Positions 25,726 to 34,342 of a stretch of DNA of 64,000 nucleotides are shown here, in pieces. The DNA is from Streptomyces microflavus (lineage in GTDB: Bacteria > Actinomycetota > Actinomycetes > Streptomycetales > Streptomycetaceae), in NCBI RefSeq assembly GCF_014650075.1, contig NZ_BMUG01000005.1:62001-126000 (forward strand), given 5' to 3'. A program made the translations under genes and the position numbers. Within the stretch, counting starts at the first letter, position 1, and every line of letters begins with the position of its first letter. Below the pieces are notes generated by a model that ran no database searches, was not told the DNA's origin, and was given only the letters and a program-made list of their open reading frames with translations.

Positions 25726-28700
25726 CTACTTCAGATACGGGCCCGCCGTGCCGATCCTCCCGGGCGCGGCGTTCTTCCCGCCGAGGTCCAGGACGTACAC
25801 GCGGAGGTTGCCCTTCCCGGGAGCCGGTACGGCGAGCGCGCCGCCGGTGACGACCTTCGTGTCACCCGTCACCGCGTCCTGGTACGTGCCGTTCGGGATG
25901 CCGCTGTACGTGGCACTCCCGGAGACCGCCACCAGGGCGAAGCTGTCGGTGCCGCTCGCCGCGTCGGTGTAGCGCCGCTTGTACGCCATGGAGCCGCTGA
26001 TGCCCTCCGTGGAGTACTGCCCCATCTGCAGGGCGGGCACGGCGCGCCGGATCTCGTTCAGCCGCTGGAGGTGCCGGGCCAGGGGTGCGGCCAGGGTGTC
26101 CGCGACCTTGCCGGTGGCCGAGGACACCTTGCCGAAGTCCGATGCCGTCACCTCACCGGCCAGCTGGTCCCCGAAGTAGGCCCGCCCGGTCGAGGCCAGC
26201 GGGCACGACGGCCCGCAGTCGATCTTCTTCCCCTTCTGGAACTCGGTCTCGGAGCCGTAGTACAGCGTCGGGATCCCCCGGAAGGTCCACATCAGCGACA
26301 TGTTCTCCGCCCATGCGTCCGTGCCGCCCGTGTACCGCTCGCTGCTCTTGTTGGGCCCGTAGTCATGGCTGTCGACGTAGACCACGTTGTAGGTGGCGTC
26401 GTGGTAACTGTCGTCGGAGTCCTTGCCGTTGTGGAACGCGTTGTCCGCGTCACCGAAGTTCATGTGCATCCGCATGTCGATGACGTTCATCCCGGAGAAC
26501 CGGCTCCGGTCCGGTGCGTGGTAGGCGTTGCCCTTCAGGAAGGCGTTGTCGGAGACGGGCTGGGACGCCGTGCCCTGCTGCTGCTCGTACTCGTACATCT
26601 CCAGGGCGGCCTTCTCGTCGTCCGCGCTGTACTCCTTGCGCTCCTTCCAGGTGAAGAACTGCGCGGAGTGGTTGACCGAGCCGCGGTTCCACTTGTCGTT
26701 GACGAAGGCGGCGACCTCCCCGAAGACGAAGAAGTTCTTCGCCGCCTCGGCCCCGAACCGCTGGGTGACCCGTTCCTGGATCGCGGGCAGGAAGCGGCGG
26801 TTCCAGGTGGTGCGGGGGATGTGCACCGCCGTGTCGAGCCGGAAGCCGTCGACGCCCATGTCGATGTACTTGTTGTACGCGCCGATCAGGTAGTTCTGCA
26901 CCTGGGCGTTCTCGGTGTTGAAGTCGGCGAGGTCGTCGTGCAGCCAGCAGGAGCGGGAGTCCTCGCCCTCCCAGTTGCCGATCCAGCAGTTGTGGTAGAG
27001 CGCCTTCGGGAACATGCCCGAAGTGGGGTTCGGCCACTGGCAGTTGTAGATCCGGTAACCCTCCGGTGAGGTGTGACCGGTGGGCGTACCCCAGTTGAGG
27101 CAGGTGTTGCCGGAGGGCTCGGCCGTGGACCACAGGTCGCCGTTGTAGTACGACTTCCCCGACTTGGGCTCGACGGTGAGGCCGTCGTACGTGAAGCCGT
27201 CGTTCCTCTCGTCGTAGAACCAGCTCCACTGCGTGTCGCGCACCCCGTACGCCTTCGGGGTGAACAGGCCCTTGGCGCCCCAGCGCGAGGAGTGGTTGTG
27301 GACGACGTCCTGGTAGATCTTCATCCCCTTGGCGTGGGCCGCGTCGATGAGGTCCTGGTAGGAGGCCCCGGCGGACTCCAGGCGCGGGTCGACCCTGTAG
27401 AAGTCGTAGCCGTGGTAGCCGTGGTAGTCGTAGTCCGAGCGGTTGAGGACGACCGGGGTGACCCAGATCGCGGAGAAGCCGAGCCCCTTGATGTAGTCGA
27501 GCTTCTGCACCAGACCCTTGAAGTCCCCCCGGAACATGGGGTCGTCGTTGGCCGCGTTGCCGGACTTCTCGTGCTGGCTGCCGCCCCGGTTGTTGGTGGG
27601 ATCGCCGTCGTTGAAGCGGGCGGTCAGCACGAAGTAGATCGGATCCTTGCGGGGATCGGTGCCCAGCGGTGTGCCCGTCGCCGGGGCGGTGGGTTTCTCG
27701 CCCGTGGTGGCGGTGGCCGGGGCGGACGGGGCCGAGAGGTTCCCGGCGGCGTCGAGCGCCCGGACGGTGTAGCGGTAGGCGGTCCTCTCTTCGAGCCCGG
27801 TGTCCGCGAACACGGTGGAGCCGACGTCGGTGACCAGGGTGCCCTTCGTGCCGCCTGTCCGGGTGACCTGATACTTGGTCACCCCCCGGTCGTCGGTGGC
27901 GGGTTCCCAGCTGACCAGGACCGATACCCCGTCGGCCGCGGCCTTCACCGCCGTGGGCACGGAGGGTGCCTGGGTGTCCGGCTCCTCGGCGGCGCACGGG
28001 TCCTTCGCCGACGCGGTGACCTTGCGGTCCTTCACCGTGGTGAGCCCGGCCGGGAGGGTGTAGTCGGCGCCGTTGTTGTTGTCCCAGACCCCGTTGCCGT
28101 TGTTGAACGTCGCCTGAAGGCCCGTGGCAACGCCCAGGTCCACCGTCCGCCTCACCCAGCCGGTGCAGGCCGCCTCCATGCCGATGCCGGGCACCGTCGT
28201 CCACGTTCCGCCGGTCGGGCGGTAGTGCAGGTTGACGGTGGACCAGCCGACGGTCGACGTCGCGTAGTAGACCGAGGCGGTGTTCGGTCCTCCGGGGTCC
28301 GGCTCCTCGGGACCCGCGCCCGCGCACGGGTCGCTGTGCGCCACGACCCCGTCCTTGACCGTGATGTTCCCGGTGCCCAGGTCGTAGTTCCTGCCCGCGT
28401 TGTTGTCCCAGGTGCCCGAGCCGTTGTTGAAGGTCGCCTTGAGCCCGCTCGCACCGCCCAGGGGGACGGTCAGCTTGACCCAGTCGGTGCAGGCGGAGGT
28501 CATACGGGTGCCGGGGACGGTGGTCCAGGAACCGCCGTCGGGGGCGTAATGCAGCTGGTACGCCGACCAGTTCCGGGTCTTCGTGGAGTAGAAGACGGTG
28601 GCCGTGGCGTCGGCGGCGGCCGAGGCGGCGACGGGTCCGGTGGCCGGGGCGGGAGCGGCTTGCGGTACGGAGGTGAGGAGTCCCAGCAGCCCGGCCGCCG

Positions 28701-28752
28701 CAACGGCCGCCGCGAGCGGGCGGCCGAGCAACCGGTGAGGGGTGCGTCTCAT
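25726..28752 (-). CDS. Secreted GH13 alpha-amylase with two starch-binding modules and Fn3
   Basis: This 1,008-residue protein starts at ATG 28752 after GGAGA. It has a signal peptide, two CBM25/26-like starch-binding modules (about 43-145 and 155-255; both with W.....L.Y.P.GG.WT.VPG and ATFNNG..TWDNN), a fibronectin type III domain (~270-355) and a GH13 catalytic domain (~375-990). Catalytic residues are Asp640 in GFRLDTAVH, Glu679 in FGEVAAF and Asp797 in DSHDYG. It should cleave alpha-1,4 links in starch outside the cell. Confidence 0.93.
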   Translation of the reverse strand: MRRTPHRLLGRPLAAAVAAAGLLGLLTSVPQAAPAPATGPVAASAAADATATVFYSTKTRNWSAYQLHYAPDGGSWTTVPGTRMTSACTDWVKLTVPLGGASGLKATFNNGSGTWDNNAGRNYDLGTGNITVKDGVVAHSDPCAGAGPEEPDPGGPNTASVYYATSTVGWSTVNLHYRPTGGTWTTVPGIGMEAACTGWVRRTVDLGVATGLQATFNNGNGVWDNNNGADYTLPAGLTTVKDRKVTASAKDPCAAEEPDTQAPSVPTAVKAAADGVSVLVSWEPATDDRGVTKYQVTRTGGTKGTLVTDVGSTVFADTGLEERTAYRYTVRALDAAGNLSAPSAPATATTGEKPTAPATGTPLGTDPRKDPIYFVLTARFNDGDPTNNRGGSQHEKSGNAANDDPMFRGDFKGLVQKLDYIKGLGFSAIWVTPVVLNRSDYDYHGYHGYDFYRVDPRLESAGASYQDLIDAAHAKGMKIYQDVVHNHSSRWGAKGLFTPKAYGVRDTQWSWFYDERNDGFTYDGLTVEPKSGKSYYNGDLWSTAEPSGNTCLNWGTPTGHTSPEGYRIYNCQWPNPTSGMFPKALYHNCWIGNWEGEDSRSCWLHDDLADFNTENAQVQNYLIGAYNKYIDMGVDGFRLDTAVHIPRTTWNRRFLPAIQERVTQRFGAEAAKNFFVFGEVAAFVNDKWNRGSVNHSAQFFTWKERKEYSADDEKAALEMYEYEQQQGTASQPVSDNAFLKGNAYHAPDRSRFSGMNVIDMRMHMNFGDADNAFHNGKDSDDSYHDATYNVVYVDSHDYGPNKSSERYTGGTDAWAENMSLMWTFRGIPTLYYGSETEFQKGKKIDCGPSCPLASTGRAYFGDQLAGEVTASDFGKVSSATGKVADTLAAPLARHLQRLNEIRRAVPALQMGQYSTEGISGSMAYKRRYTDAASGTDSFALVAVSGSATYSGIPNGTYQDAVTGDTKVVTGGALAVPAPGKGNLRVYVLDLGGKNAAPGRIGTAGPYLK

Positions 28753-28886
28753 GTGTGTCTCCAGGGGAGGGGCCGCGGGTGGGTGGTCCCGTCGGCTGCC
28801 GATGGCGGTCCCGCCGGAGAACCCGGACGCGCCTCTGGGTTCGGCGAGTGAAACGGTCCGACAGAAAGACCTGCCGGAATATTGCT

Positions 28887-28898
28887 GCAAGCTCTTGC
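28887..28898 (-). promoter_or_regulatory. Candidate maltose-type LacI operator before amylase
   Basis: GCAAG-CT-CTTGC is a short inverted repeat about 135 bases upstream of the amylase start. GCAAG/CTTGC elements are recurrent in streptomycete amylase and maltose promoters controlled by the LacI-family protein MalR. No MalR gene is in the window. Confidence 0.4.
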
Positions 28899-28993
28899 GA
28901 GGTGGAAGTTACCGGTGCATGACAGGCCCGTAAAGGGATCCGGCAGGACCGGCCGACCGGAATGGATCACTGGGCGCGGACGTTCGCACGGTC

Positions 28994-29410
28994 ATGACCT
29001 TCTCCGTTGATGTGACCGTGCGCGGCTACGAGCTCGACACCCAGGGCCATCTGAACCAGGCCGTCTACCTCCAGTACGCGGAACACGCCCGCTGGGAGCT
29101 GCTGCGGGCCGCCGGACTGCCACAGGAGAAGCTGCTCGCGGACGGCATCGGCCCGGTGCAACTGGAGGTCACCGTCAAGTACCGCCGTGAACTCCGCGGC
29201 GGCGAGCGGGTGCGGGTCACCTGCCGGTTCGACTACGGCACGGGCAAGACGTTCACCCTGGAGCAGCAGGTCATCAAGAAGGACGGCACGGTGGCCGCCG
29301 AGATCACCGGAGTGGCCGGCGTCCTCGACCTGACCGAACGCCGGCTCGTCCCGGACCCGCAGGGCCGCCTGGCCTCGCTGGCGGGCAATCCGGACCTTCT
29401 GACCGGCTGA
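28994..29410 (+). CDS. Hotdog-fold acyl-CoA/ACP thioesterase
   Basis: This 138-residue 4HBT-type thioesterase has the active-site region YELDTQGHLNQAVYLQYAEHARWELL, with the D-x-x-x-H-x-N signature near residue 15, and a long central helix. It hydrolyses acyl thioesters; chain preference is unknown. It is followed 153 bases later by an acyl-CoA-oxidase-like gene on the same strand, so a shared acyl-processing role is possible. It is divergent from the amylase gene. Confidence 0.88.
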   Translation: MTFSVDVTVRGYELDTQGHLNQAVYLQYAEHARWELLRAAGLPQEKLLADGIGPVQLEVTVKYRRELRGGERVRVTCRFDYGTGKTFTLEQQVIKKDGTVAAEITGVAGVLDLTERRLVPDPQGRLASLAGNPDLLTG

Positions 29411-29563
29411 CCAGGAGTACGCGCGCGGCACGACCTCCGCAGTGCCTGCCTCCGAGCAGGTGCAAGTGAGTGAGGAAGCGGGCACCTACCGTGTTTTCGC
29501 CCAGCTCAATCGTGTTGATCCTCACTGCGTCAGACGTGATCGATCAGGCTAGTTTTCCTGGGT

Positions 29564-31357
29564 GTGACTGACTCTCAGATTCCGGATTCCGCATCCGTCT
29601 CCGCCGCCCCCGTCTCCGCCGCTCTCGCCGACGTCCTGTTCGCCGGTCACCTGGACACGACTCACGAACGATGGCGGCGCCTTTTCAGCTCCGCCCCGTT
29701 CCGTTTCGAGGAGGGGCTGACCCACCGAGAACGCATAGACCTGAGCTACGACCGGCTCCGGCTCGTCAACGAGACCGTAGAGGCTCCACAGGCCCTCGCG
29801 AGCGATCCGGTCGAACTCACCGCCATCCACGAGTGGGCCGGTGTGGTGGACCCGGGCATGGCCACCATCGTCTCCATCCACTACAACCTCTTCTTCGGGA
29901 GCCTGGTCGACCACGAGGCGGCCGGGCGCGACCTGGGCGAGTACGTCCGCGTCGACCGCATAGGAACGTTTCTCTGCACCGAGGTTGCCCATGGCAATGA
30001 CGCCGTACATATGGAGACCACAGCGACGTTCGACCGGGCGGCGCGCGGGTTCGTGCTGAACACCCCCACGGCCGGCGCGGCGAAGTTCATGCCCAACACC
30101 GGCCCGGCCGGGGGAGCGAAGGGTGCCGTCGTCGCGGCCCGCCTGATCGTCGACGGCACCGACCACGGCGTCTTCCTGTTCCTGACGCCGCTCAGCGACA
30201 GCGACGGCAGCCCGTTGCCGGGTGTGGAGGTGCGGCCGCTGCCCCAGACGGCCAGCAGCCCCGTCGACCACTGCGCCACGACGTTCCACGGTGTCCGCCT
30301 CCCCTTCAGCGCCCTCCTCCAGGGCGACCACGGCCGCCTCACCCCGGACGGCGAGTTCACCAGTGCGCTCGGCAGCCCCCGCCGGCGGTTCCTCCAGTCC
30401 ATCGGACGCGTCACGATGGGCAAGCTGTGCATGACCGCCCACAGCCTCGGCGTCATGCGGCACGCTCTAGATGTCGCCATGCGCTACGCCTACACCCGGG
30501 TCACCTCGGGCATGACCAACGGACAGCGTGTGCCGCTGATCGCCCACCGCGGCCACCACACGCCCCTGCTCGACGCCGTGGCGACGACCTACGCCGCCAC
30601 GCTGCTCCAGCGGTCGGTCGTGCGGCAGTGGGACCGGGCGACCGGCGAGGACCGCGAGGCGTACGAGCGGCTGACGGCGATCAGCAAGGCGTGGATCACC
30701 TGGCGGGCCCGGGCGGTCATGACCGAGTGCCGCGAGCGGTGCGGCGCCCAGGGCCTGATCCAGGCGAACGGCATAGCGTTGCAGCTCGCCTCCATCGAGG
30801 GCACGATCACGGCCGAGGGCGACAACGCGGTGATCCTGCAGAAGGCCGGGGGCGAGATGCTGCTCGGCGGCGTCGACCTCAAGCCGGAGAGCGAGATCGC
30901 GCCCGCGGACCGGGAGCTGACCGACCCCCAGTTCCTCCAGGACCTCCTGGCCGACATCGAGCGCATCTCCCACGCCCGTGCGAAGGCCCGGCTCCGGCAG
31001 CGCGCCGCATCCCCGCTGGCCCGCTGGAACGCGACGGTGACGCCCGCCGTGGCGCTGGCCGACGCCCACGTCCACCGGCTCGCCGCCGAGTCCCTGCTGA
31101 CCGCCGCCGGCCAGGTCCCCTCCGGGCTGCCGGCGGACCTGCTGCGCGGGCTGCACGCCCTGTTCACCCTGCGCCGGGTCGCCGCGCACAGCGGAGACCT
31201 GCTGGCACGGCGACGGTTGACGGCCGAACAGGTCGAGCACCTGCCCGACGCGGTCGACGCGGTCCTCGGCTTCCTGGAGCCCCACGCGCTGACCCTCACC
31301 CGCGCCTTCGGTGTGTCCGAGACGCTGCTGGAGACGCACCCGATGCTCAGCGCCTGA
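29564..31357 (+). CDS. Acyl-CoA oxidase-like flavoprotein, copy 1
   Basis: This 597-residue protein is of the acyl-CoA dehydrogenase/oxidase superfamily in its large oxidase form. The FAD/acyl-binding segment reads IGTFLCTEVAHGNDAVHMETTATFD, and later AEGDNAVILQKAGGEML is typical of ACOX proteins. It oxidises acyl thioesters to trans-2-enoyl thioesters with O2. It is a clear paralogue of the gene at 61223, which sits in the fatty-acid cassette and has ~80 extra C-terminal residues. Start GTG 29564 follows a TAGTTT -10-like hexamer by eight bases, suggesting a nearly leaderless mRNA. Confidence 0.88.
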   Translation: MTDSQIPDSASVSAAPVSAALADVLFAGHLDTTHERWRRLFSSAPFRFEEGLTHRERIDLSYDRLRLVNETVEAPQALASDPVELTAIHEWAGVVDPGMATIVSIHYNLFFGSLVDHEAAGRDLGEYVRVDRIGTFLCTEVAHGNDAVHMETTATFDRAARGFVLNTPTAGAAKFMPNTGPAGGAKGAVVAARLIVDGTDHGVFLFLTPLSDSDGSPLPGVEVRPLPQTASSPVDHCATTFHGVRLPFSALLQGDHGRLTPDGEFTSALGSPRRRFLQSIGRVTMGKLCMTAHSLGVMRHALDVAMRYAYTRVTSGMTNGQRVPLIAHRGHHTPLLDAVATTYAATLLQRSVVRQWDRATGEDREAYERLTAISKAWITWRARAVMTECRERCGAQGLIQANGIALQLASIEGTITAEGDNAVILQKAGGEMLLGGVDLKPESEIAPADRELTDPQFLQDLLADIERISHARAKARLRQRAASPLARWNATVTPAVALADAHVHRLAAESLLTAAGQVPSGLPADLLRGLHALFTLRRVAAHSGDLLARRRLTAEQVEHLPDAVDAVLGFLEPHALTLTRAFGVSETLLETHPMLSA

Positions 31358-31383
31358 CCAGCACCACGGGGGAGACGGGCTCC

Positions 31384-31412
31384 CCGGCCGCCGGACGGGG
31401 GGCGGCGGCCGG
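31384..31412 (+). terminator. Stem-loop between convergent genes
   Basis: CCGGCCGCCG and CGGCGGCCGG form a perfect 10-bp stem around nine bases, between the stops of the oxidase and the leftward unknown gene. It could serve transcripts from both sides. Confidence 0.6.
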
Positions 31413-31421
31413 AGTGACGGA

Positions 31422-32057
31422 TCAGAGGTACAGGGACCGGTGCATCGTGTACGTGAACCAGTCGCCGGAGCTCAGGGCGTGGCAGAACTGAACGCCGTAG
31501 GTCGCATACTCGGCGTGCTGCGCGGCGTCGAGGGAGACCTCCTGCACCGGCCCGGCCGGTGCCGCATCCCGCAGCGACGCGAGCAGGGCGGGGGGCGCCG
31601 GTATCTGCAACGCCCGCACGACCCGGCGGAAGTTGTCGACCAGATCCCGCTCCCGTGGCTTCCTGATCTCCTCGAGCGCGCCGGCCAGCGCTCCACCCAT
31701 TTCCCTCTCGGCCGCTTCGAGCAGCGAGAGGCAGGCCGCCAGGCAGCCGATGCTCCCGACGCTCGCCTCCACCGCGTACAGGCTGATCAGTTGCTCGCCG
31801 TCGGGGCTGTGGAGGCGATAGCCCTCCGACTCCCGGCGTGGCACAGCGAGTTCGAATGCGGTCGGCGTGTGCCAGCTCAGGAATTTGGGCATTGCCGCCT
31901 GGATGTCGCTCCAGCCCTCGTAGGCACGGCGGATCGTCTCGGCCTGCTCCCGCGGCAGGTGGCCGAGGTGGAGGTGGTACAGGGAGTGGAGGAGGGGCTC
32001 CTCCATCTCCAGGAACCGCGTCATGAACACCGGGTCCTCCGGCACGAGAATCTGCAT
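31422..32057 (-). CDS. Unknown helical protein co-transcribed with XRE/MmyB-like regulator
   Basis: I do not recognise this 211-residue protein. It begins MQILVPEDPVFMTRFLEMEEPLL and is mostly predicted helix with no signal peptide or membrane segment. Notable are WHTPTAFELAVPRR, a Ser/Gly/Cys-rich patch (VGSIGCLAACLSLL) and an aromatic C terminus (GDWFTYTMHRSLYL). Its ATG overlaps the upstream regulator's stop by one base (TGATG), so the two proteins are translationally coupled and probably act together. The partner regulator has a ligand-binding domain, so this may be an effector or target of that regulator. Confidence 0.75.
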   Translation of the reverse strand: MQILVPEDPVFMTRFLEMEEPLLHSLYHLHLGHLPREQAETIRRAYEGWSDIQAAMPKFLSWHTPTAFELAVPRRESEGYRLHSPDGEQLISLYAVEASVGSIGCLAACLSLLEAAEREMGGALAGALEEIRKPRERDLVDNFRRVVRALQIPAPPALLASLRDAAPAGPVQEVSLDAAQHAEYATYGVQFCHALSSGDWFTYTMHRSLYL

Positions 32058-32824
32058 CACAGCTCCTGATCGCCAGGTTCGAAGATGAAGGTCAGGATGC
32101 TCGCGCCGGCCGTCCGCGCGGTGAGCAGGTGCACGGTCCCGTCGCCGAGCGTTGTGTGGTGCAGCGGCAGGGACGCGCCGCCGAGCCCGCTGCCACTCTC
32201 CTCGATCGCCCGCAGCCGGGCGTCGTCGGCGATCTCCGACAGGAGACGGAGAGCCGCGCTGTCCTGCTGCGCGCGCCGGCACATCACCTTGATCTCGGTC
32301 AGCAGGCGCGGGGCCCATGCCGGTTCCCAGTCCAGCAGGAGCCTCTCCGCGTCGGGGCTGAACAGCGCCCAGCGCCACAGGTTGGCCGGCGGCTCGCCTC
32401 CGGGGAACAGAGCCGCGAAAGCCGGGTTGGCGGCCAACAGGCGGCCGTCGGGCGTGATCGCGCACGCCATCTCGCGCTGACCGTCGATCAGACGCCCCAG
32501 GAACGGCGAGGGGGGCGCGGGGGGCAGCACCGGCTCGGTCCGGAAGAGCTCCAGGTGGCCGATGACGGTGTCCTCGGGAGTGAAACCCAGCAGCTGCGCC
32601 AGACGCATGTAGAGGTCCGGTGAGGGACGCAACCGGCCCGCACGGATCTTCTGATAGGTGCCCGCGCCCCCTTGGAGCGCGGTGTCGACGTCGACCTGCC
32701 GGACGCGCTCGGAACGGCGGCCGCTCCGGCCGAAGGGCAGGGATTCGAGCCCGATCTCCTTCCGGGTCCGTCGGCGCCGGTAGCGCTCCATCAGCCGCTG
32801 GTACTCGCGCTCCGCTCCCGGCAC
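32057..32824 (-). CDS. XRE/MmyB-like regulator with ligand-binding domain
   Basis: This 255-residue protein starts at GTG 32824 behind a GGAGGGGGAG stretch. Residues ~30-80 form a Cro/C1-type HTH region (VDVDTALQGGAGTYQKIRAGRLRPSPDLYMRLAQLLGF). Residues ~100-255 resemble the MmyB ligand-binding, PAS-like domain (ITPDGRLLAANPAFAALFPGG; W.LFSPDA; TEIKVMCRRAQQD; LPLHHTTLGDGTVHLL). MmyB activates methylenomycin genes, and most homologues have unknown ligands. Its promoter carries a perfect 18-bp palindrome just upstream of a -10 element, downstream of a butyrolactone-receptor-like gene. Confidence 0.85.
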   Translation of the reverse strand: MPGAEREYQRLMERYRRRRTRKEIGLESLPFGRSGRRSERVRQVDVDTALQGGAGTYQKIRAGRLRPSPDLYMRLAQLLGFTPEDTVIGHLELFRTEPVLPPAPPSPFLGRLIDGQREMACAITPDGRLLAANPAFAALFPGGEPPANLWRWALFSPDAERLLLDWEPAWAPRLLTEIKVMCRRAQQDSAALRLLSEIADDARLRAIEESGSGLGGASLPLHHTTLGDGTVHLLTARTAGASILTFIFEPGDQEL

Positions 32825-33131
32825 CGCTCTCCCCCTCCGCGCGCAACCCGGCGGCCGTACGCACGGAATGTGCGCACAGTCAGGGGTTGTTGCTCTCTCG
32901 CCACCCGGCCTGAACGATAGAGATCAAACCATGCGCATGGTTTGGTTTGGAACCCAGCAGTGCCCTGCGCTTCACGCAGAGCAACCCGCAACCCCGTGAT
33001 CCGGCTCTTTCGACGGGCGCTCGCCGTCGACTTCTCGGGGTCGCGGACCCACCTTCGTGATAACTCTGTGTGACGAGTGCGGGGAGGTCGGGATGCGAGG
33101 AACTTCTCTCGCGGCCCCGTTGTCCTTGCGG
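32825..33131. other. Intergenic region holding the XRE promoter
   Basis: These 307 bases between the TetR stop and the XRE start contain no credible gene. The features seen are the TATCGT -10 element and the AAACCATGC/GCATGGTTT palindrome, followed by GGTTTGGTTTGG. Confidence 0.6.
32914..32943 (-). promoter_or_regulatory. Promoter plus ARE-like palindrome upstream of XRE regulator
   Basis: Read leftward, a perfect palindrome AAACCATGCGCATGGTTT (32926-32943) ends six bases before a TATCGT hexamer (32914-32919), with the XRE start 90 bases on. A bound protein would cover the -35 to -10 region. AAACC...GGTTT spacing recalls autoregulatory elements recognised by gamma-butyrolactone receptors, and such a receptor-like gene is immediately upstream. 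Confidence 0.6.
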
Positions 33132-33902
33132 TCAGGTCGGGCTGCCGACCGACGCCGCGGCTTCGAGGCCCTCGATGTACTCCTTGGCCCAACGGGACTG
33201 CCGTACCAGAAGGTCGCCGCGCTGAACCGACATGTCCAGTTTGAGGGCCGTTTCCGGAGTGACGATGCCACGCACGATCACCGCATTCGCCTGCGCGATC
33301 TTCTGCGGCAGCCGGCGGTAGTCCAGGCGGGCGTGCTGATCGGTCCCCGAGTAGAGCATGACCCATGCCTCCGCCGTGACAGCCGGATCCACGCCCGGCT
33401 GGAGCTCGCCGAACTCCTTGGCCTGCTGGATCAGTTGAGTGACCTGGGGGATGTACAACCGGACCAGGTGGCCGTAGAAGTCGGGGTGGTCCTGCTCGGT
33501 GGCGAGCCGTGCGGCGGCTTTGACGACCGGAACCACGGGGGTGAGCGTCGCGAGGGCGATCGAGGCGTCCACCACGCTCTGGATGCGCGGCAGCATCGGC
33601 ACCGCCGCGTCCATCGTGAAGCCCTCCGTCACCACTGCCGTGGCAACGTCGGATTTGCCCTTGTTGAAGTAGTGGTAGAAGGCGCCGCGGCCGACCCCGG
33701 CCAGCGTCGTGATGTCCTCGATCGTGGTCCGGTAGTAGCCCTTCTCGGCGAAGACCCGTGCGGCAGCGGCCACCAGCTCTTGCCGCTTGTCTATGGATCG
33801 CCGCTGGACCGGTTGCCGCACTGTCGTCTCCTGTTTCGGCTGCGCTGCGGCAGCGGTCTGCGTCCCGAACCCCCGGCCGCGTCCGGCCACCGGAGCGGTC
33901 AT
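33132..33902 (-). CDS. TetR-family regulator, gamma-butyrolactone-receptor-like
   Basis: This 256-residue protein starts at ATG 33902. After a variable ~40-residue N terminus, the HTH (ELVAAAARVFAEKGYYRTTIEDITTLAGVGRGAFYHYFNKG) is typical TetR/ArpA. The C-terminal domain with RLATEQDHPDFYGHLVRLYIPQV and EAWVMLYSGTDQHARL resembles the ligand pocket region of the ScbR/ArpA family. Real butyrolactone receptors and pseudo-receptors cannot be separated without phylogeny, and no butyrolactone synthase gene is seen. Candidate operators are its own 15-bp inverted repeat and the palindrome before the XRE gene. Confidence 0.85.
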   Translation of the reverse strand: MTAPVAGRGRGFGTQTAAAAQPKQETTVRQPVQRRSIDKRQELVAAAARVFAEKGYYRTTIEDITTLAGVGRGAFYHYFNKGKSDVATAVVTEGFTMDAAVPMLPRIQSVVDASIALATLTPVVPVVKAAARLATEQDHPDFYGHLVRLYIPQVTQLIQQAKEFGELQPGVDPAVTAEAWVMLYSGTDQHARLDYRRLPQKIAQANAVIVRGIVTPETALKLDMSVQRGDLLVRQSRWAKEYIEGLEAAASVGSPT

Positions 33903-33943
33903 TACCTTTAGTTGCCACGGGGCAGGTGAAACTCTAACCCCGA

Positions 33944-33966
33944 ACGATAGTCGCACTAGAAGTGCG
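33944..33966 (-). promoter_or_regulatory. TetR promoter with 15-bp inverted repeat
   Basis: Read leftward, CGCACT-TCT-AGTGCG (33952-33966) precedes a TATCGT hexamer (33944-33949) by two bases, 42 bases before the TetR ATG. The same CTATCGTTC string occurs at the XRE promoter. Autorepression is likely. Confidence 0.5.
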
Positions 33967-34179
33967 CGCACCATCTTCTCCGTTGATCTATCACCTGCCG
34001 GCTGGAAGAGTTGCCGCCGAACCAGTCACAGCGTTTGGTCGGCCGGCCAGTACGGGGGGACGGGGGCAGGGGAAGCGCGGAAACCAGGTCGTCATCGAAC
34101 TGGGTGTCTGGTCTGTGCCGTCTCGCTGACGGGACAACGGGGGACTTCTTCCTGCGCCTGCCGCTTGTGACGACGTTCG

Positions 34180-34260
34180 GCTCCAGCCCGAGCCGGCGTT
34201 CTGTGGCGGTGCCGGCTTCAGGGTCGGCACCGCCACAGAACGCACGGACCGGGCTGGAGC
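34180..34260 (-). terminator. Long hairpin downstream of EF-hand gene
   Basis: A perfect 19-bp inner stem (34196-34214 with 34225-34243, GCGTTCTGTGGCGGTGCCG and complement) has a 10-base loop. It is extended by an 11-bp outer stem (34180-34190 with 34250-34260) after a small asymmetric internal loop. Leftward transcripts from the EF-hand gene enter it 83 bases after the stop. There is no U-tract, as is common in actinomycetes. Confidence 0.65.
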
Positions 34261-34342
34261 ACTTTTACGACGCCCGGAGCAGTGGGCGCCCCCGCCTACC
34301 GGGCAGGGGCGCCCACCCCGGCTGTCGTCTCCGGGGCCCCGG

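Larger units (their letters stand above)
33903..34342. other. Intergenic region between TetR and EF-hand genes
   Basis: These 440 bases hold the TetR promoter at the left and a large hairpin at the right (34180-34260). Between about 33970 and 34175 I see nothing recognisable; open frames are short and lack codon bias. Confidence 0.55.
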
